A stretch of DNA of 64,000 nt, from assembly GCA_910578585.1 (NCBI GenBank), contig CAJTRG010000011.1, forward strand, positions 24,001 through 88,000, read 5' to 3'. This stretch comes from an uncultured Mailhella sp. (GTDB lineage: Bacteria > Desulfobacterota > Desulfovibrionia > Desulfovibrionales > Desulfovibrionaceae). A model generated the notes under the pieces. It did not search any database. It saw nothing but the letters and a program-made list of their open reading frames with translations, and was not told the DNA's origin. How positions within the stretch are numbered: the first letter of the stretch is position 1; every line of letters begins with the position of its first letter. Positions 7,480-16,336 of this stretch are shown piece by piece. A program made the translations under genes and the position numbers.

Positions 7480-8601
7480 TTACTGCTTAATCACGAATTT
7501 GCCGTTGGCGTCAACTTCATACAATCTGTACAATGGGCCAACTCTGTCGCCTTTTTTGCTGAAACCAAAAGTACCGGTAATACCTTCGTATTCGCCAAGG
7601 TCGTTTTTCAAATAGGCTGACAATGCTTCTGCATTGGGTTCAGCATGGCGGAGGGCTTCTGCAAGAACATTGAAAGCATCGCCGGCTAAAACTGCCCAAA
7701 CGGATTGAGGCAGGGTGTTATCATATTTTGCTTTATAAGTTTGAATAAAAGCTTTGCCTTGAGCTGTGCTGAAATCTTCCAAAACTGGAGGGCTGACAAA
7801 TAAGAAGCCTTCTGCAGCTTTTCCGGCAATCTTCACAAGATCCATGTTATTGACTGCATCACCGCCCATCATAGGCACGTTCCAGCCCATTTCTGATTTT
7901 TGACGAAGCAATAAACCAGCTTCAGGATAATAGGCTGTGAAGAAAATAAGATCAGGATTAACCGCTTTGATCTTTGTCAAAATCGGAGAATAGTCACGTT
8001 CTTTTGGAGTAAGGGCATCATAGAAAACAACCTTAATGCCGCGTTTTTCAAGTTCTGCACGGCTTTCTTCAGCCAGACCGCTGGCATAGGAAGAGTTATC
8101 ATGCACAATGGCAACATTCTTATAGCCAAGCTGTTCAATATAATTTGCAGCCACAATACCTTGTTCATCGTCGCGAGGGCAAGTTCTAAAGAAATAATCA
8201 AGGCCTTTTTCTGTCAAACGCACGTTGGTGGAACCTGTGCCGATTTGCAGAATTTCTGCTTCATCATAAATATTTTGGGTAGCTTCTGTTACCGCTGAAC
8301 CGTATGTGCCAATAACTGCAATAACCTGATGTGAAGCAAGTTTTTGGGCAGCAAGCGCAGCACTTCTTGGGTCGCCGGCATCATCTTCAATAACGAGTTC
8401 AATTTGATTGCCGTTAATACCGCCGTTTTTGTTCACTTCTTCAGCAAGCAGGCTGACAATGCGTTCCATGTCCTTGCCTTCGCTTGTCCAGCCGCCGGTC
8501 AAAGGACACATCAAACCAATTTTAATATTTTCAGCAAACGCTGTTCCAGACAAAGAAAATGCAAATGCCAGGGCAAGTGCAAACAATTTTATCTTCTTCA
8601 T
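7480..8601 (-). CDS. branched-chain amino acid ABC transporter substrate-binding protein
   Basis: A 373-residue periplasmic binding protein of the LivK type. The signal peptide MKKIKLFALALAFAFSLSGTAFA precedes the mature start ENIKIGLMCPLTGGW. The two-lobed Peripla_BP_6 fold is shown by GKDMERIVSLLAEEVNKNGG, VIGTYGSAVTEAT, and VAIVHDNSSYASGLAE. It would deliver leucine-type amino acids or related compounds to an ABC transporter, but no permease or ATPase genes adjoin it, so it is an orphan in this window. AGGTTATATG-type ribosome site precedes the start. Ligand specificity cannot be inferred. Confidence 0.88.
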   Translation of the reverse strand: MKKIKLFALALAFAFSLSGTAFAENIKIGLMCPLTGGWTSEGKDMERIVSLLAEEVNKNGGINGNQIELVIEDDAGDPRSAALAAQKLASHQVIAVIGTYGSAVTEATQNIYDEAEILQIGTGSTNVRLTEKGLDYFFRTCPRDDEQGIVAANYIEQLGYKNVAIVHDNSSYASGLAEESRAELEKRGIKVVFYDALTPKERDYSPILTKIKAVNPDLIFFTAYYPEAGLLLRQKSEMGWNVPMMGGDAVNNMDLVKIAGKAAEGFLFVSPPVLEDFSTAQGKAFIQTYKAKYDNTLPQSVWAVLAGDAFNVLAEALRHAEPNAEALSAYLKNDLGEYEGITGTFGFSKKGDRVGPLYRLYEVDANGKFVIKQ

Positions 8602-9120
8602 ATAACCTCCAAAAGATAAGACCTGTTATTCATATAATGGATTTGAAAAAAATGCAAAATGCTTTGTTCCGGTATGCGTTTGATTTTATCATTGCAAAAT
8701 ATTGGCACAAAAGTTTCTCAAAACTTATTTTTGTCAGGGGAAATAATTTTCATCAGCCCTGCACCTTTCCTATTTTTATTTTATAAAAACAATAGGTTAT
8801 AATTAATATGTGCCAGAATTAAATTTTTATCCAAGCCCCCCGCAAAATCTCTTTGCCCATCCAGTTCTTTTTAGAACAAAGCGAAGCAAAATAATTTTAT
8901 TTTCTAATGCATACATCAGTATTGTGGAAAAAAATTTTACATATTTATTTTCCCTCGATTTTCAAGCATATTAGCCAAAAAGTTTTTGCTTTTCCATAAC
9001 TATTCTTGACGTGACAAGCTTTTGCTGATACCGTTGTACTATTCCTTTATTAAGAAGTTATACTTGAAATAAAACTTGGATACTTCTTTCCTTTTCATAA
9101 AACTTATACGGAGGCTACTT
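8602..9120. other. divergent regulatory region, livK-type gene / hydrogenase
   Basis: An AT-rich gap of about 520 bases between a minus-strand and a plus-strand gene. It must hold promoters for both. TTGACG at 9006-9011 and TACTAT at 9037-9042 lie upstream of the hydrogenase, but the 25-base spacing is wrong for a sigma70 pair, so no promoter is called. A good CGGAGG ribosome site lies at 9109-9114. No coding sequence or RNA gene is visible in the rest. Confidence 0.4.
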
Positions 9121-10071
9121 ATGCGTTTCTCCATCGGACTTGGAAAAGACGGAGTTGAAGAACGTCTTGAACAAAATGGCGTTTCCCGCCGTGATTTTCT
9201 TAAATTCTGTTCTGCTGTTGCTGTAGCAATGGGTCTTGCCCCTTCTATGGCTCCATCTGTTGCAAAAGCACTGACCCAAGGTAAACGCCCAGTTGTTGTT
9301 TATCTTCATAATGCTGAATGTACTGGCTGCTCTGAAGCTTTGCTTCGTACCTATCAACCATTCCTCGACGCAATTTTATTTGATACCATTTCTCTTGAAT
9401 ACCATGAAACCATTATGCAGGCTTCCGGTGAAATGGCTGAAAAATCCCTTGAAGAAGCTATCAATCATCCTGACGGCTTCATCTGCCTGGTTGAAGGTGC
9501 TATTCCTACTGCTGACGACGGTACCTTTGGTACTATTGCAGGTCATACCATGTATGATAACTGCAAAAAGATTCTTCCTAAAGCAAAAGCTGTTGTTGCT
9601 ATCGGTACTTGCGCTGCATACGGCGGCGTGCAGGCTGCTGATCCAAACCCAACCGGTGCAAAAGGCATTAACGAATGCTTTGAAGAACTTGGTGTTAAAG
9701 CCATTAACATTGCCGGCTGCCCACCAAACCCACTCAATATGGTTGGCGCATTAGTTGCCCTCTTACAAGGAAAAGATGTTGAACTCGATGACAACGGCCG
9801 TCCGCTTATGTTCTTTGGCGAAACAGTTCACGACCAATGCGAACGCCTGCCTCACTTTGAAGCCGGCGAATTTGCTCCTTCCTTTGATTCTGAAGAAGCA
9901 AAGAAAGGCTGGTGTCTCTATGAACTTGGCTGTAAAGGCCCAAGCACCTACAATAACTGTCCAAAAGTTCTCTTCAACGAAGTGGGCTGGCCGGTTAAGG
10001 GTGGTCACCCATGTATTGGCTGCAGTGAACCTAATTTCTGGGACGACTTGTCACCTTTCTATGAATCCTAA
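9121..10071 (+). CDS. hynB: periplasmic [NiFe] hydrogenase small subunit
   Basis: About 316 residues from MRFSIGLGKDGVEERL; CGGAGG before 9121 decides this start over an in-frame ATG at 9076. The twin-arginine signal SRRDFLKFCSAVAVAMGLAP exports the folded complex. Cluster ligands are visible in order: NAECTGCSEALL, GTCAAYGG and GCPPNP for the proximal [4Fe-4S]; TVHDQC, a Cys in KKGWCLYELGC for the distal cluster; and NNCP with GHPCIGCSEPNFWD for the medial [3Fe-4S] cluster. No C-terminal membrane helix, so it is a soluble periplasmic enzyme as in Desulfovibrio, probably passing electrons to cytochrome c3. The large subunit follows after 54 bases. No maturation genes are present nearby. Confidence 0.95.
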   Translation: MRFSIGLGKDGVEERLEQNGVSRRDFLKFCSAVAVAMGLAPSMAPSVAKALTQGKRPVVVYLHNAECTGCSEALLRTYQPFLDAILFDTISLEYHETIMQASGEMAEKSLEEAINHPDGFICLVEGAIPTADDGTFGTIAGHTMYDNCKKILPKAKAVVAIGTCAAYGGVQAADPNPTGAKGINECFEELGVKAINIAGCPPNPLNMVGALVALLQGKDVELDDNGRPLMFFGETVHDQCERLPHFEAGEFAPSFDSEEAKKGWCLYELGCKGPSTYNNCPKVLFNEVGWPVKGGHPCIGCSEPNFWDDLSPFYES

Positions 10072-10125
10072 TTTTAACAACAATTTTTCACGCCAAATGG
10101 CATAACGAATAAGAGAGCTTATACT

Positions 10126-11805
10126 ATGAGTCAAGTAACTCCAAAAAGTAATTACAGTGGACCAGTTGTTGTTGATCCACTCACCCGTATTGAAGGTCAC
10201 CTTCGCATTGAAGTTGAAGTAAAAGACGGTGTTGTCAGTGAAGCAAGAAGCTGCGGTACACTTTTCCGCGGTCTTGAAAATATTTTGGTTGGCCGTGATC
10301 CTCGTGATGCACAACATTTTACCCAAAGAACCTGCGGTGTTTGTACCTATACCCACGCACTCGCTTCAACCCGTGCTTTAGAAGATGCCATGGGTATTGA
10401 ACTTCCAGCTAATGCTACCCATATCCGCAACATTATGCTCGGTATGCTCTTTGCACACGACCACATTGTGCACTTCTATCATTTGCATGCACTCGACTTT
10501 GTTGACGCAGCAGCTGCTGTGAATGCCGATGTAAAGAAAACAGCTGAACTTGCAAAATCTATTTCCAAGAAACCTACTTCTGAAAAAGAATTGCAGGAAG
10601 TAAAAGAAAAAGTTGCAAAACTCGTTGAAAGCGGACAGCTTGGACCTTTCAGCAACGCATACTTCCTGGGCGGTCACCCATCTTACTACCTTACTCCTGA
10701 ACAAAACCTGCTTGCAGTAGCACACTATCTTGAAGCACTCAAAATTCAAGTAAAAGTTGCCCGCGCAATGGCAATTTTCGGTTCTAAAAACCCACATCCG
10801 CAAACCCTTATAGCCGGCGGCGTAACCTGCTACAACAGCCTTGAAAAAGAACCTCTCAAACAATTTGAAGAACTCTACAATGAAACCCTTACTTTCATTG
10901 AAAATACTCTTATTCCTGACGTTCTTCTTGTTGGCGGCGCTTACAAAGACTGGACAAAAATCGGCGGCGGCGCTGTAAACTACTTGTCTTTCGGCGAATT
11001 CCCAGCTCCAGGCAAAGAACGCGATTTGAACAGCCGCTGGTTCAAGCCAGGTCTTGTAAAGAATCGTGACCTTTCCAAAGTTTATGACGTTGATTTCAGC
11101 AAGATTGATGAACACGTTCGTCACAGCTGGTATGAAGGTGAAACCGCTCGCCATCCATACGAAGGCGAAACCAAACCTAAATTTACAAAGATCGGCGATA
11201 CCGACCGTTATTCATGGCTCAAAGCTCCACGTTACGACGGTATGGTAATCGAAACCGGCCCTCTTGCAAGCATGGTTGTTGCTTATGCTCAAGGCCATAA
11301 AGAAACAAAAGAAGTTATTGATTTTGTTTTGAACGCTCTTGGTCTGCAAGCTTCTGATCTCTTTTCAACCCTTGGCAGAACAGCTGCCCGTGCTGCTGAA
11401 TGTCTGATCATTACCCGTCAGGTAAAAGTATGGTTCGAAGAACTCAAGAAAAACATTGCAAAGGGCGACACCAAGATTTGCGTAAATGCAGATGTTCCTG
11501 AAAGCGGCAAGGGCGTTGGCGTTGTAAACGCTCCCCGCGGAGGTCTTTCACACTGGATTGTTATTGAAGACAGCAAAATTAAGAACTTCCAACTCGTTGT
11601 TCCTTCAACCTGGAACCTTGGTCCACGCGACGCGAAGGGCAATATGAGTGCAGTTGAAGAATCCCTTATCGGAACTCCTATTGCGGATCCAAAACGTCCT
11701 GTTGAAATCCTCCGTACTGTTCACTCCTTTGACCCATGCATGGCTTGCTCTGTTCACGTTATCGACAACGAAACCAACACAAGCCGTGATTTTAGAATTC
11801 TCTAA
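10126..11805 (+). CDS. hynA: periplasmic [NiFe] hydrogenase large subunit
   Basis: A 559-residue catalytic subunit. The N-terminal L1 motif RTCGVCTYTHALAS and C-terminal L2 motif SFDPCMACSVHVID supply the four cysteines of the Ni-Fe site. The residues after the L2 histidine (VIDNETNTSRDFRIL) are the C-terminal extension removed by a maturation endopeptidase. Other family segments are DPLTRIEGHLRIEVEV, RGLENILVGRDPRD and GPLASMVVAYAQGH. The third L2 position is Cys, not Sec, so this is a [NiFe] and not a [NiFeSe] enzyme. It lacks its own export signal and rides with the Tat-bearing small subunit. Forms an operon with the small subunit. Confidence 0.95.
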   Translation: MSQVTPKSNYSGPVVVDPLTRIEGHLRIEVEVKDGVVSEARSCGTLFRGLENILVGRDPRDAQHFTQRTCGVCTYTHALASTRALEDAMGIELPANATHIRNIMLGMLFAHDHIVHFYHLHALDFVDAAAAVNADVKKTAELAKSISKKPTSEKELQEVKEKVAKLVESGQLGPFSNAYFLGGHPSYYLTPEQNLLAVAHYLEALKIQVKVARAMAIFGSKNPHPQTLIAGGVTCYNSLEKEPLKQFEELYNETLTFIENTLIPDVLLVGGAYKDWTKIGGGAVNYLSFGEFPAPGKERDLNSRWFKPGLVKNRDLSKVYDVDFSKIDEHVRHSWYEGETARHPYEGETKPKFTKIGDTDRYSWLKAPRYDGMVIETGPLASMVVAYAQGHKETKEVIDFVLNALGLQASDLFSTLGRTAARAAECLIITRQVKVWFEELKKNIAKGDTKICVNADVPESGKGVGVVNAPRGGLSHWIVIEDSKIKNFQLVVPSTWNLGPRDAKGNMSAVEESLIGTPIADPKRPVEILRTVHSFDPCMACSVHVIDNETNTSRDFRIL

Positions 11806-11819
11806 AATATAAACAATAA

Positions 11820-11864
11820 AAATTGCGTTCCTGCCTTTTGGATTTTCAGGAGCGCAATTTTTTA
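11820..11864 (+). terminator. intrinsic terminator of the hydrogenase operon
   Basis: AAATTGCG and CGCAATTT with an extended stem (TTCCTG / CAGGAG) around a 13-base loop, followed by TTTTT. Confidence 0.85.
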
Positions 11865-12004
11865 TTTAATATTGTAAAAATTTATTGCTTCTCTTTATTG
11901 ATTTCTGATAAATCCTTTGAATTACGACTAAAATTTATAAGCAAACAAAATCAACTCTGCCAATGAGCATATATTTTTCCAAATTACGTATTCAAGGCAA
12001 TACC

Positions 12005-12430
12005 ATGAAACAAGCCATTTTATTTCTTTTTTGCTTATGTATACTTGCGGGCTGCAGTCAGCCGCGCCATGAAACGCTTATTTACTATTATCCGGTTATT
12101 GCAGAAACAACGCAGGCGCCTGTCACCGCGCCCCAGACAGCTCCTGCCGCAAAAGCAAATGCTGCTGCTCAGGCAAGCCAAACAGCTGCTCCTGCACAAA
12201 ACACCACAGCACAGGCTCCTGTGAATATCACAACTCTTTATCCCGCACCGCTTCCCTATACGGGCACGGTAACAACGTATTCTGCCCCTGCTCCTCAAAC
12301 CTATTTATTTATTGCGCCAAGTTTTGGCTACTATCATCATCACTATCGGCATCTTTATAGAAGACATCACTACAGAAGACACCATAGAGGATTTCATCCG
12401 TACATAGGATTTTCCGGCTGGTGGTGGTAA
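12005..12430 (+). CDS. histidine-rich surface or periplasmic lipoprotein
   Basis: About 141 residues starting at MKQAILFLFCLCILAGCSQP; lipobox LAGC. The mature protein has an alanine, proline, threonine and glutamine-rich low-complexity spacer (about 35-80), a Tyr/Pro region, and a C-terminal tail with some eleven histidines mixed with Tyr and Arg (YYHHHYRHLYRRHHYRRHH), ending in GFSGWWW. The tail could bind transition metals. The gene lies just downstream of the [NiFe] hydrogenase with its own terminator; a nickel-related role is a guess from position and composition only. No known family recognised with confidence. Confidence 0.6.
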   Translation: MKQAILFLFCLCILAGCSQPRHETLIYYYPVIAETTQAPVTAPQTAPAAKANAAAQASQTAAPAQNTTAQAPVNITTLYPAPLPYTGTVTTYSAPAPQTYLFIAPSFGYYHHHYRHLYRRHHYRRHHRGFHPYIGFSGWWW

Positions 12431-12435
12431 AATGC

Positions 12436-12471
12436 AACAAAAAAAGGTATCGCAATGATACCTTTTTTGTT
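12436..12471. terminator. bidirectional terminator
   Basis: AACAAAAAAAGGTATC-GCAAT-GATACCTTTTTTGTT between two convergent genes. Confidence 0.9.
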
Positions 12472-12481
12472 GGTGAAATTT

Positions 12482-14386
12482 TTACGGCATAGCTGCCTTC
12501 ACATTTTCTTCTTTATACATTTTATCATTATACACATCGTAGGCAACCTGATAATAGGCAATTGCCTTATGAATAAATTCATTTCGTTTTTCAGGCGTAT
12601 CCTTTTTCGGATCTTTGGCTGTCAAGGTATATTTTTGGGATGGGTCAAGCACCAGAAAATACTGTTCATCCTCATAGCCTAAAAGCTGATAGGTTGAAAC
12701 AAATGTTCGTGCAGATTTCTGATCCAATTTCAAAATATCTTTGCCAAAAAATGGAGAAGTATAGGCAAAGCCCACAACATCAAGCAAAGTAGGCGCAATG
12801 TCAATTTGTGAGCAAAGCAAAGAAATATTTTTCGGTGCAATGTGTTTTGGAGAATACATCATACTGACAACGCCGTAAGTTTCATAGGGAACTTCGGTTT
12901 TGCCCGCAATGGATGAGGGATGATCCCCCACAAAAACAAAAACCGTATCCTCATACCAGGCCCTTTGGCTGGCTTGTTCCATAAATTTCTCAATGGCATA
13001 GTCCGTATAGCGAACAGCAGAAGTCCGTATGCCCTGCGGCAAATCAAGCTCATTTTCAGGGAAGGTGAAAGGCCTGTGATTGGAAGTTGTCAAAATTACA
13101 TGCAAAAATGGATTGCCCTCTGCATAGCTTTCATCTGCCAGACGCAGACTTTCCGCATAGGAATCCCCGTCACATTGTCCCCAGGCATTGGAAAAGGTAT
13201 CATTTTTAAAGGATAACTGGTCAACAATCTGAAAGCCAATGCCTTCGAAAAAGGAATTCATATTATCAAAAAATCCAATTCCGCCGTAAATGAAATTCAA
13301 ATCATAGCCTCGGTCTTTAAACGGTGTGGCAAGGCTGTATAAATCCGCGTTATCATTGCGGCGCACAATGGAGTTGCCGGGCGTTGGCGGAATACTGAGC
13401 ATAATCGCTTCCAGCCCGCGAACTGTGCGCGTTCCTGTGGATTTCATATTGGTAAAGTTGAGGCTTTTTTCAGCTAAAGAATTGAGAAAAGGTCTTTCAT
13501 TTTGGTACTTTATATAACCTAAACTCTCGATAATCACCACCACAACATTGAGTTTTTTCTCTTCCTGGCCTGCAATTTTGCGCACGGTATTTTGCGGTAC
13601 AGGAGACACTGCCGCAATATTCAAATCATCACGCACAAGTTTAAAGGCCAATTCCGTATCCATGGTTTCATAAAAGCGGCGATAATTGAGCTGATTATGC
13701 AAATAGGCAGAAAAAAGTGAATACACACCGTTTTTCGCATATTCATTCCAATATCTGTTTTCACTGTGATTGAGCGGGGAAAAGCCATAATAGCTGCCTG
13801 CCACAATCAGATAAAAACAAAGAATTTGTGCAAAACGACCAAAGAAACGTGTTCCGCAGGCAGCAGTCTCAAGTTTTTTGGTGAGGCCCTGCCAGGCAAT
13901 AGCACTCAAAATCAAGGCAAAGGCAAAGACCGCCATAAAGAGCCAGAAAAGCGGATAGGATTCAACAATATTTTGAATAACTTCAGTAGTATAAATAAGA
14001 TAGTCAATGGCAATAAAATTAAAACGACAGGCAAACTCGTCCCAAAAGAAATATTCTGCAAAAGCAGTAAAAACAAAGATTAAACTAAAAACAAAAAGAA
14101 TACACCAGGAATAAATTTTTCCGACTATGGATTTTAAAAATTTATCCCCCGGCAAAAAAAGCAGAAAGACGGGAACAATCAGCGCAAATAAAACAGTAAA
14201 AAAATCATTGATAAGCCCATAAAAAAGCTGAGCTGCTGTTGCAAAGGAAAAAGGCAAAACATCGGGGAAAAAATACTGAAAAGCAAGGCGCGTTACAATA
14301 TTAATAAAAAAGAAAATAAACGCTAAAACACACAGAAAAGAAAATCTATAGGAAAGCATGGAAGAGCGTGAGGGGGACAAAACCAT
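12482..14386 (-). CDS. LTA synthase / phosphoglycerol transferase-like membrane sulfatase-fold enzyme
   Basis: About 634 residues. ATG at 14386 is preceded by AAGGAG with eight-base spacing. Five hydrophobic helices (about 1-205) are followed by an extracytoplasmic sulfatase-fold domain. Active-site elements: VVVIIESLG (metal-binding glutamate), the nucleophile threonine in KSTGTRTVRGLEAIM, and the metal-binding VFVFVGDHPSS. Relatives (LtaS, MdoB/OpgB) move glycerol phosphate from phosphatidylglycerol onto a glycan or lipid acceptor, leaving diacylglycerol. The neighbouring PAP2 gene starts upstream on the same strand with a 22-base gap. DgkA at 4378-4791 could recycle the diacylglycerol. The acceptor is unknown. 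Confidence 0.8.
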   Translation of the reverse strand: MVLSPSRSSMLSYRFSFLCVLAFIFFFINIVTRLAFQYFFPDVLPFSFATAAQLFYGLINDFFTVLFALIVPVFLLFLPGDKFLKSIVGKIYSWCILFVFSLIFVFTAFAEYFFWDEFACRFNFIAIDYLIYTTEVIQNIVESYPLFWLFMAVFAFALILSAIAWQGLTKKLETAACGTRFFGRFAQILCFYLIVAGSYYGFSPLNHSENRYWNEYAKNGVYSLFSAYLHNQLNYRRFYETMDTELAFKLVRDDLNIAAVSPVPQNTVRKIAGQEEKKLNVVVVIIESLGYIKYQNERPFLNSLAEKSLNFTNMKSTGTRTVRGLEAIMLSIPPTPGNSIVRRNDNADLYSLATPFKDRGYDLNFIYGGIGFFDNMNSFFEGIGFQIVDQLSFKNDTFSNAWGQCDGDSYAESLRLADESYAEGNPFLHVILTTSNHRPFTFPENELDLPQGIRTSAVRYTDYAIEKFMEQASQRAWYEDTVFVFVGDHPSSIAGKTEVPYETYGVVSMMYSPKHIAPKNISLLCSQIDIAPTLLDVVGFAYTSPFFGKDILKLDQKSARTFVSTYQLLGYEDEQYFLVLDPSQKYTLTAKDPKKDTPEKRNEFIHKAIAYYQVAYDVYNDKMYKEENVKAAMP

Positions 14387-14408
14387 GAACAAAACTCCTT
14401 AATAAACG

Positions 14409-15155
14409 CTAATGCGAAAAATCCATAAGCGCAGGACTGTCTTCTAATTTTAAAATATGTCTAAATTTTTCAACAAAATACACAATAATAAGATTAATCA
14501 TCCACGCAAAACAAATAGTAGCAAGCGTGTCAAAAAGAAAGTGCTCACCGCGGACAATTTGATAGCCGCCCATGAGAGAACCAATTGTTAGTCCAATCAA
14601 CAAACCAAGATACCGGTAACGGGGATACGGAAGAGCAAAGAAAAGCATCATCAGCGCGTATCCGCCGGAACAATGTCCCGCGGGGAAACACCTTGCATGC
14701 CTGTAAGCTGCCTTATCTTCCCCTAACAGTTCAAAAATCCTGTGCTGTTCATAGGTTCCATTAAATTCTACAACCTGATTGGGGCAATACACATTGGCAA
14801 TCTTCTTCCCTGCTCCCACCAGAAGCGGCACAAAAAGCAAACTTAACAGGAGCAGCACCATGCCTTTACGCCAAATTTTTACTTTTTGCACAAAAAAGGA
14901 AAGAAAAAGGATAAAAGCGCAGACACCGGCAAAAATGGAAATAGCCTTTTTTGCTCCCCCATACCATAACCAGCGGGTAGCTTCAAATTCTTCGGGCGTC
15001 AGCCACCATTTCCTTGTACTTTCATTATACCAGAGACGCTGAAAATCAATATCAAGATTTGTCCATGTCTGCAAAATACAAATCAAAAGGAAAAGAAAAA
15101 ATGCCAGGCAAAATTGCAATTGCCATTTCTTTTTAGAAAGCAAAACTTCTTTCAT
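14409..15155 (-). CDS. PAP2-superfamily membrane phosphatase
   Basis: A 248-residue protein with about six hydrophobic helices. The PAP2 active site is recognisable as CFPAGHCSGGYALMML (the SGH-type motif, here AGHCSGG) and GGYQIVRGEHFLFDTLATI, with R and H of the third motif. Relatives dephosphorylate lipids such as phosphatidic acid, undecaprenyl pyrophosphate or lipid A (LpxE/LpxF group). It precedes the LTA-synthase-like gene in the same transcript, which suggests a joint role in envelope lipid modification. Confidence 0.8.
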   Translation of the reverse strand: MKEVLLSKKKWQLQFCLAFFLFLLICILQTWTNLDIDFQRLWYNESTRKWWLTPEEFEATRWLWYGGAKKAISIFAGVCAFILFLSFFVQKVKIWRKGMVLLLLSLLFVPLLVGAGKKIANVYCPNQVVEFNGTYEQHRIFELLGEDKAAYRHARCFPAGHCSGGYALMMLFFALPYPRYRYLGLLIGLTIGSLMGGYQIVRGEHFLFDTLATICFAWMINLIIVYFVEKFRHILKLEDSPALMDFSH

Positions 15156-15208
15156 TCAGTAACTACCTTAAAAAAGTTTTCTGCCCGAATGAGCAGAAAA
15201 CTATACGA

Positions 15209-16336
15209 TTATTCTGAAGCGACAACGACATTTCGTCCGGAAGTTTTTGCTTTATACAAGTTATCATCAACCCGCTGCAGAAGATCTTTTATGGTTTCAT
15301 CTTGATGGTAAGAGACAACACCAATACTTACGGTAATAGGTCTGCGCATAGGCGTTGACATGTTTTCTTCCATAAGGATTCTGATACGTTCAGCAATACG
15401 GCAGGAGTTTTCATAACTGATATCATGCAGAATGATCAAAAATTCTTCTCCGCCAAAACGGACTACATAGTCTCTGTCACGCAAAGTCTTTTTGAGCAGC
15501 ATAACAAGAAGCTGCAGAACCTGGTCACCAATCAAATGCCCATAGGTATCATTAACTTTCTTGAAATGGTCAATATCAAGCATGAGCAGAGAAAATGGAC
15601 TTCCCTTTTCTCTGCTGCCTTTAATAGCTTCTTCCAAAAAGCCTGACAAAACCTGTCTGTTATACGCGCCGGTCAGCGGGTCAAGGGTAGACGTTTTAAT
15701 AATATTTTGCTGTTCTTGTTCCAAATCAACAATTTTTTTATTCAATCTGTTCAAAATACTTTGGAAGAAAGAATCATCATAATAAACAGAAACCAGACCG
15801 CGTTTTTTCGTTGCGGTTTCAAAACCTGTCAGCCAGTAAATGTAGTTCTGTTTATCATCGCCATTTCCAAGGGCAAATTCCTGCTGGACAATGGCACAAT
15901 GTTCTATGGCATAAGTACAGTTTTCAAGGAAAGACTCAATTGATTCATCAGAAAAATAGGCAATATTTGCAATATCAAAATTGGAAAGTTCATCGGTCAT
16001 GTTAACAGACTTTACTTCTTCCCCATTTATTTCTGCTTGATTTTTTGCACTTTCCAGATGCATTTTGATAACACGTTTATATTCTTTATTGACAAACAAT
16101 AATTTTTTGTTTTTGTCTTTTATTGCCATGGGCAAAGGCAGTGAGTCAAAGGCACTGAAATAATATTCATTTTCATTTTCAAGATTTTGTACTGCTTCCT
16201 GTCTGGCAAGATTTTTCTTTCTTAATTCCGCAAAATGAGCCTGATCCTCTTGAGAAAGTTTATTCCAACCCTCTTCCTCTTGAGCTGGATCATACATATT
16301 CATAAGCCATTGATAACAATTTTCTGAAATGTTCAT
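15209..16336 (-). CDS. diguanylate cyclase with N-terminal PAS-like domain
   Basis: A 375-residue cytoplasmic protein. Residues about 55-200 look like a PAS sensor (FSAFDSLPLPMAIKDKNKKL, LFVNKEYKRVIKM). A helical linker leads into a GGDEF domain: LDPLTGAYNRQVLSGFL, LMLDIDHFKKVNDTYGH, and the catalytic loop RFGGEEFLII. The allosteric I-site is intact (RDRD placed five residues before GGEEF), so product inhibition by c-di-GMP is expected. Its start overlaps the stop of gmhB by four bases (ATGA), so its translation is coupled to a lipopolysaccharide heptose gene. Confidence 0.9.
   Translation of the reverse strand: MNISENCYQWLMNMYDPAQEEEGWNKLSQEDQAHFAELRKKNLARQEAVQNLENENEYYFSAFDSLPLPMAIKDKNKKLLFVNKEYKRVIKMHLESAKNQAEINGEEVKSVNMTDELSNFDIANIAYFSDESIESFLENCTYAIEHCAIVQQEFALGNGDDKQNYIYWLTGFETATKKRGLVSVYYDDSFFQSILNRLNKKIVDLEQEQQNIIKTSTLDPLTGAYNRQVLSGFLEEAIKGSREKGSPFSLLMLDIDHFKKVNDTYGHLIGDQVLQLLVMLLKKTLRDRDYVVRFGGEEFLIILHDISYENSCRIAERIRILMEENMSTPMRRPITVSIGVVSYHQDETIKDLLQRVDDNLYKAKTSGRNVVVASE

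Noticed and set aside
9006..9042. Hydrogenase promoter from TTGACG and TACTAT
   Set aside because: The 25-base spacing is too long for sigma70 and the region lacks a GG-N10-GC sigma-54 pattern.
9076..9120. Longer start for the hydrogenase small subunit
   Set aside because: The extension would bury the Tat signal, and CGGAGG is positioned for the ATG at 9121.
10126..11805. Selenocysteine [NiFeSe] hydrogenase
   Set aside because: The L2 motif reads DPCMAC with ordinary cysteine codons and no in-frame TGA.
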